From Bacteriovoracaceae bacterium (GTDB lineage Bacteria; Bdellovibrionota; Bacteriovoracia; Bacteriovoracales; Bacteriovoracaceae): 64,000 bases of DNA. The stretch spans positions 62,001-126,000 of the forward strand of contig CANCFT010000004.1 in the NCBI GenBank assembly GCA_947377285.1, in the 5' to 3' direction. Position numbers and translations under genes: made by a program. Shown one piece after another: positions 63,101 through 64,000 of the stretch. The number at the start of each line of letters is the position of its first letter. The first letter of the stretch is position 1. The notes under the pieces are model-generated. The model did not search any database, was not told the origin of the DNA, and saw only the letters and a program-made list of their open reading frames with translations.

Positions 63101-63845
63101 AAAATCAAAATGGTTTCCCAGTGAATATAAAGCAGATATCCATGCAGTCGTATTAATTGCTCCAGGGCTTAATCTTCTTCCAAGTAAAATGGATCAACTT
63201 GCCCATTTTTTAGCATCTAAAAAATGTGATGTACTAAGAATTTCTTTAGGGAATAAGCCCGATTTATGGACCGAGACATTTTCGGATGCCTATGATGAAG
63301 CACTTGAGCACGCTGAGATACTTCAACGCCCACTATATTTTTTAGGATTTTCTTTAGGTGCATTGCTGGGTGTTCACTATTTAATAAGACATCCACATCA
63401 TAAATTTCAAAAAGCAATTCTTCTAGCACCGGCAACTCATACGAATTTGTGGAACTTAATTCCAGCCTTTTTAGGAAATTTTTTTCCAAAACTCAAAATA
63501 CCGAGTTTAAACCTTCCAAATTATCGACAATCTTCATCGACAACATTATTTGAATATAAAAAAATATATGACTTACAAAATCAAATCAAAAATAATTTAA
63601 AAAATGATAAAAATGAAATTAATATTCCAACTTTACTTATTTTTAATTCCCAAGATGAATTAGTAGATACCCATAAACTATCAAAATTTGCCGATTTGAA
63701 CCCTATGTGGACGACAGTCAAGTTAACCAACTACGAAAGTCTACTACCCAAGAAATACCACCACTTAATCATTGATTCTGAAGCTATCGGTGCAGAAGGA
63801 TGGGAAAAAGTATTAAAAAGTCTTACTGGGCATTTAAGCCTTTAA
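63057..63845 (+). CDS. Alpha/beta hydrolase
   Basis: Seen: up to 262 residues. The nucleophile elbow GFSLGA, an acid in NSQDELVD and a later HHLIID His give a plausible Ser-Asp-His triad. The start is unclear: ATG at 63057 overlaps the helicase by 44 bases; 63078 and 63090 are alternatives and none has a strong ribosome site. No signal peptide. Substrate unknown; esterase, lipase or thioesterase roles are all open. Last gene of the operon that begins with prfC. Confidence 0.78.
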   Translation: MTTKTITMKTTMIIEKSKWFPSEYKADIHAVVLIAPGLNLLPSKMDQLAHFLASKKCDVLRISLGNKPDLWTETFSDAYDEALEHAEILQRPLYFLGFSLGALLGVHYLIRHPHHKFQKAILLAPATHTNLWNLIPAFLGNFFPKLKIPSLNLPNYRQSSSTTLFEYKKIYDLQNQIKNNLKNDKNEINIPTLLIFNSQDELVDTHKLSKFADLNPMWTTVKLTNYESLLPKKYHHLIIDSEAIGAEGWEKVLKSLTGHLSL

Positions 63846-63850
63846 AAATA

Positions 63851-63859
63851 TGCTATAAT
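63851..63859 (+). promoter_or_regulatory. Extended -10 promoter of the HNH endonuclease gene
   Basis: TGCTATAAT combines a perfect TATAAT (63854-63859) with the TGN extension at 63851-63853. No good -35 is seen. Expected transcription start is about 63866, only two bases before the ATG. Confidence 0.7.
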
Positions 63860-63867
63860 CATATGTA

Positions 63868-64000
63868 ATGAGAACGTTGCTTCTGGATTGCAACTATTTT
63901 CCGGTAAAAATAATTTCTTGGCAGAAGGCCATGATTCTCTTTTTGACCGAAAGGGCCGAAGTGGTCGATGAATACGAAGATAAACTTATTCGTACAGTTT
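63868..64000 (+). CDS. HNH-endonuclease-family protein, N-terminal part
   Basis: Seen: ATG at 63868 and 44 codons to the right edge. The segment LLLDCNYFPVKIISWQKAMILFLTERAEVVDEY is the typical start of a widespread bacterial HNH family, which begins L-L-L-N-x-x-Y-x-P followed by ISW. The HNH motif itself would lie beyond the window. The ATG is 9 bases after a perfect TATAAT, so the mRNA is probably leaderless. Function of the family is not established. Confidence 0.75.
   Translation, partial: MRTLLLDCNYFPVKIISWQKAMILFLTERAEVVDEYEDKLIRTV

Overview
The window is about 64 kb of low-GC (roughly 36%), densely packed chromosomal DNA from a Gram-negative bacterium. Evidence for an outer membrane includes a Kdo-transferase-like enzyme, a LolC/E-type permease, predicted outer-membrane barrels and several lipoproteins. 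Many secreted trypsin-like and subtilisin-like proteases, a TIGR02147-family regulator and several secreted proteins of types I associate with predatory deltaproteobacteria suggest Bdellovibrionota, most likely the Bacteriovorax branch. That placement is inference; no rRNA gene is present. I see no insertion sequence, prophage, integrase or CRISPR array.

Layout. 1-5174 (minus): a tight cluster of an OleC-like AMP ligase, a UbiA-type prenyltransferase, a rifampin-phosphotransferase-like PEP-synthase-family enzyme, and a fourth gene cut by the window edge. 5258-8191: two tandem secreted subtilases. 8329-9291: a 2-hydroxyacid dehydrogenase. 9368-17244 (minus): tilS-ftsH-folP, then two secreted S1 proteases interleaved with a VOC protein and dihydroorotase. 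17386-17727: a tRNA-Met(CAT) gene followed after 7 bases by a Kazal-inhibitor lipoprotein. 17708-25823: a FAD oxidoreductase, Tex, a LolC/E-like permease and the fadI-fadJ beta-oxidation pair. 26036-31644: envelope genes (two outer-membrane proteins, a pilin-like protein, a dinucleotide-binding protein, a WaaA-like transferase). 31780-35998: a GYF_2 membrane protein, then tmk-holB-ricT. 36041-40456: prohibitin plus a small membrane protein, several unknowns, a DUF2062 protein and an FMN reductase. 40615-48046: asnS, a PfkB kinase, YciH/SUI1, RsmJ and a fused glycine decarboxylase with a lipoprotein. 48152-54488: secreted proteins of unknown function, with two divergently placed regulators (LysR-type, TIGR02147). 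54490-58606: an SPFH-SHOCT protein with a Tim44/zinc-ribbon membrane protein, and a 5'-nucleotidase-like enzyme. 58795-64000: RF3, YecM-like, stand-alone RlmK, a DEAD-box helicase, an alpha/beta hydrolase and the start of an HNH endonuclease gene.

How it fits together. Housekeeping functions (translation, rRNA and tRNA modification, replication, nucleotide and folate synthesis, proteolysis at the membrane) are interleaved with a secreted hydrolase set suited to degrading protein and nucleotides, and with beta-oxidation for fatty acids. This would suit a predator or scavenger.

Points most worth a second look: the OleC-like/UbiA/RPH-like cluster; the tRNA-Kazal arrangement that implies a leaderless mRNA made by tRNA processing; inverted repeats between two regulators and their divergent targets; a folP product lacking the usual Arg of its EST-R-PG loop; a fused GcvPA-GcvPB; a stand-alone RlmK; and marked enrichment of GGCC in an AT-rich genome.
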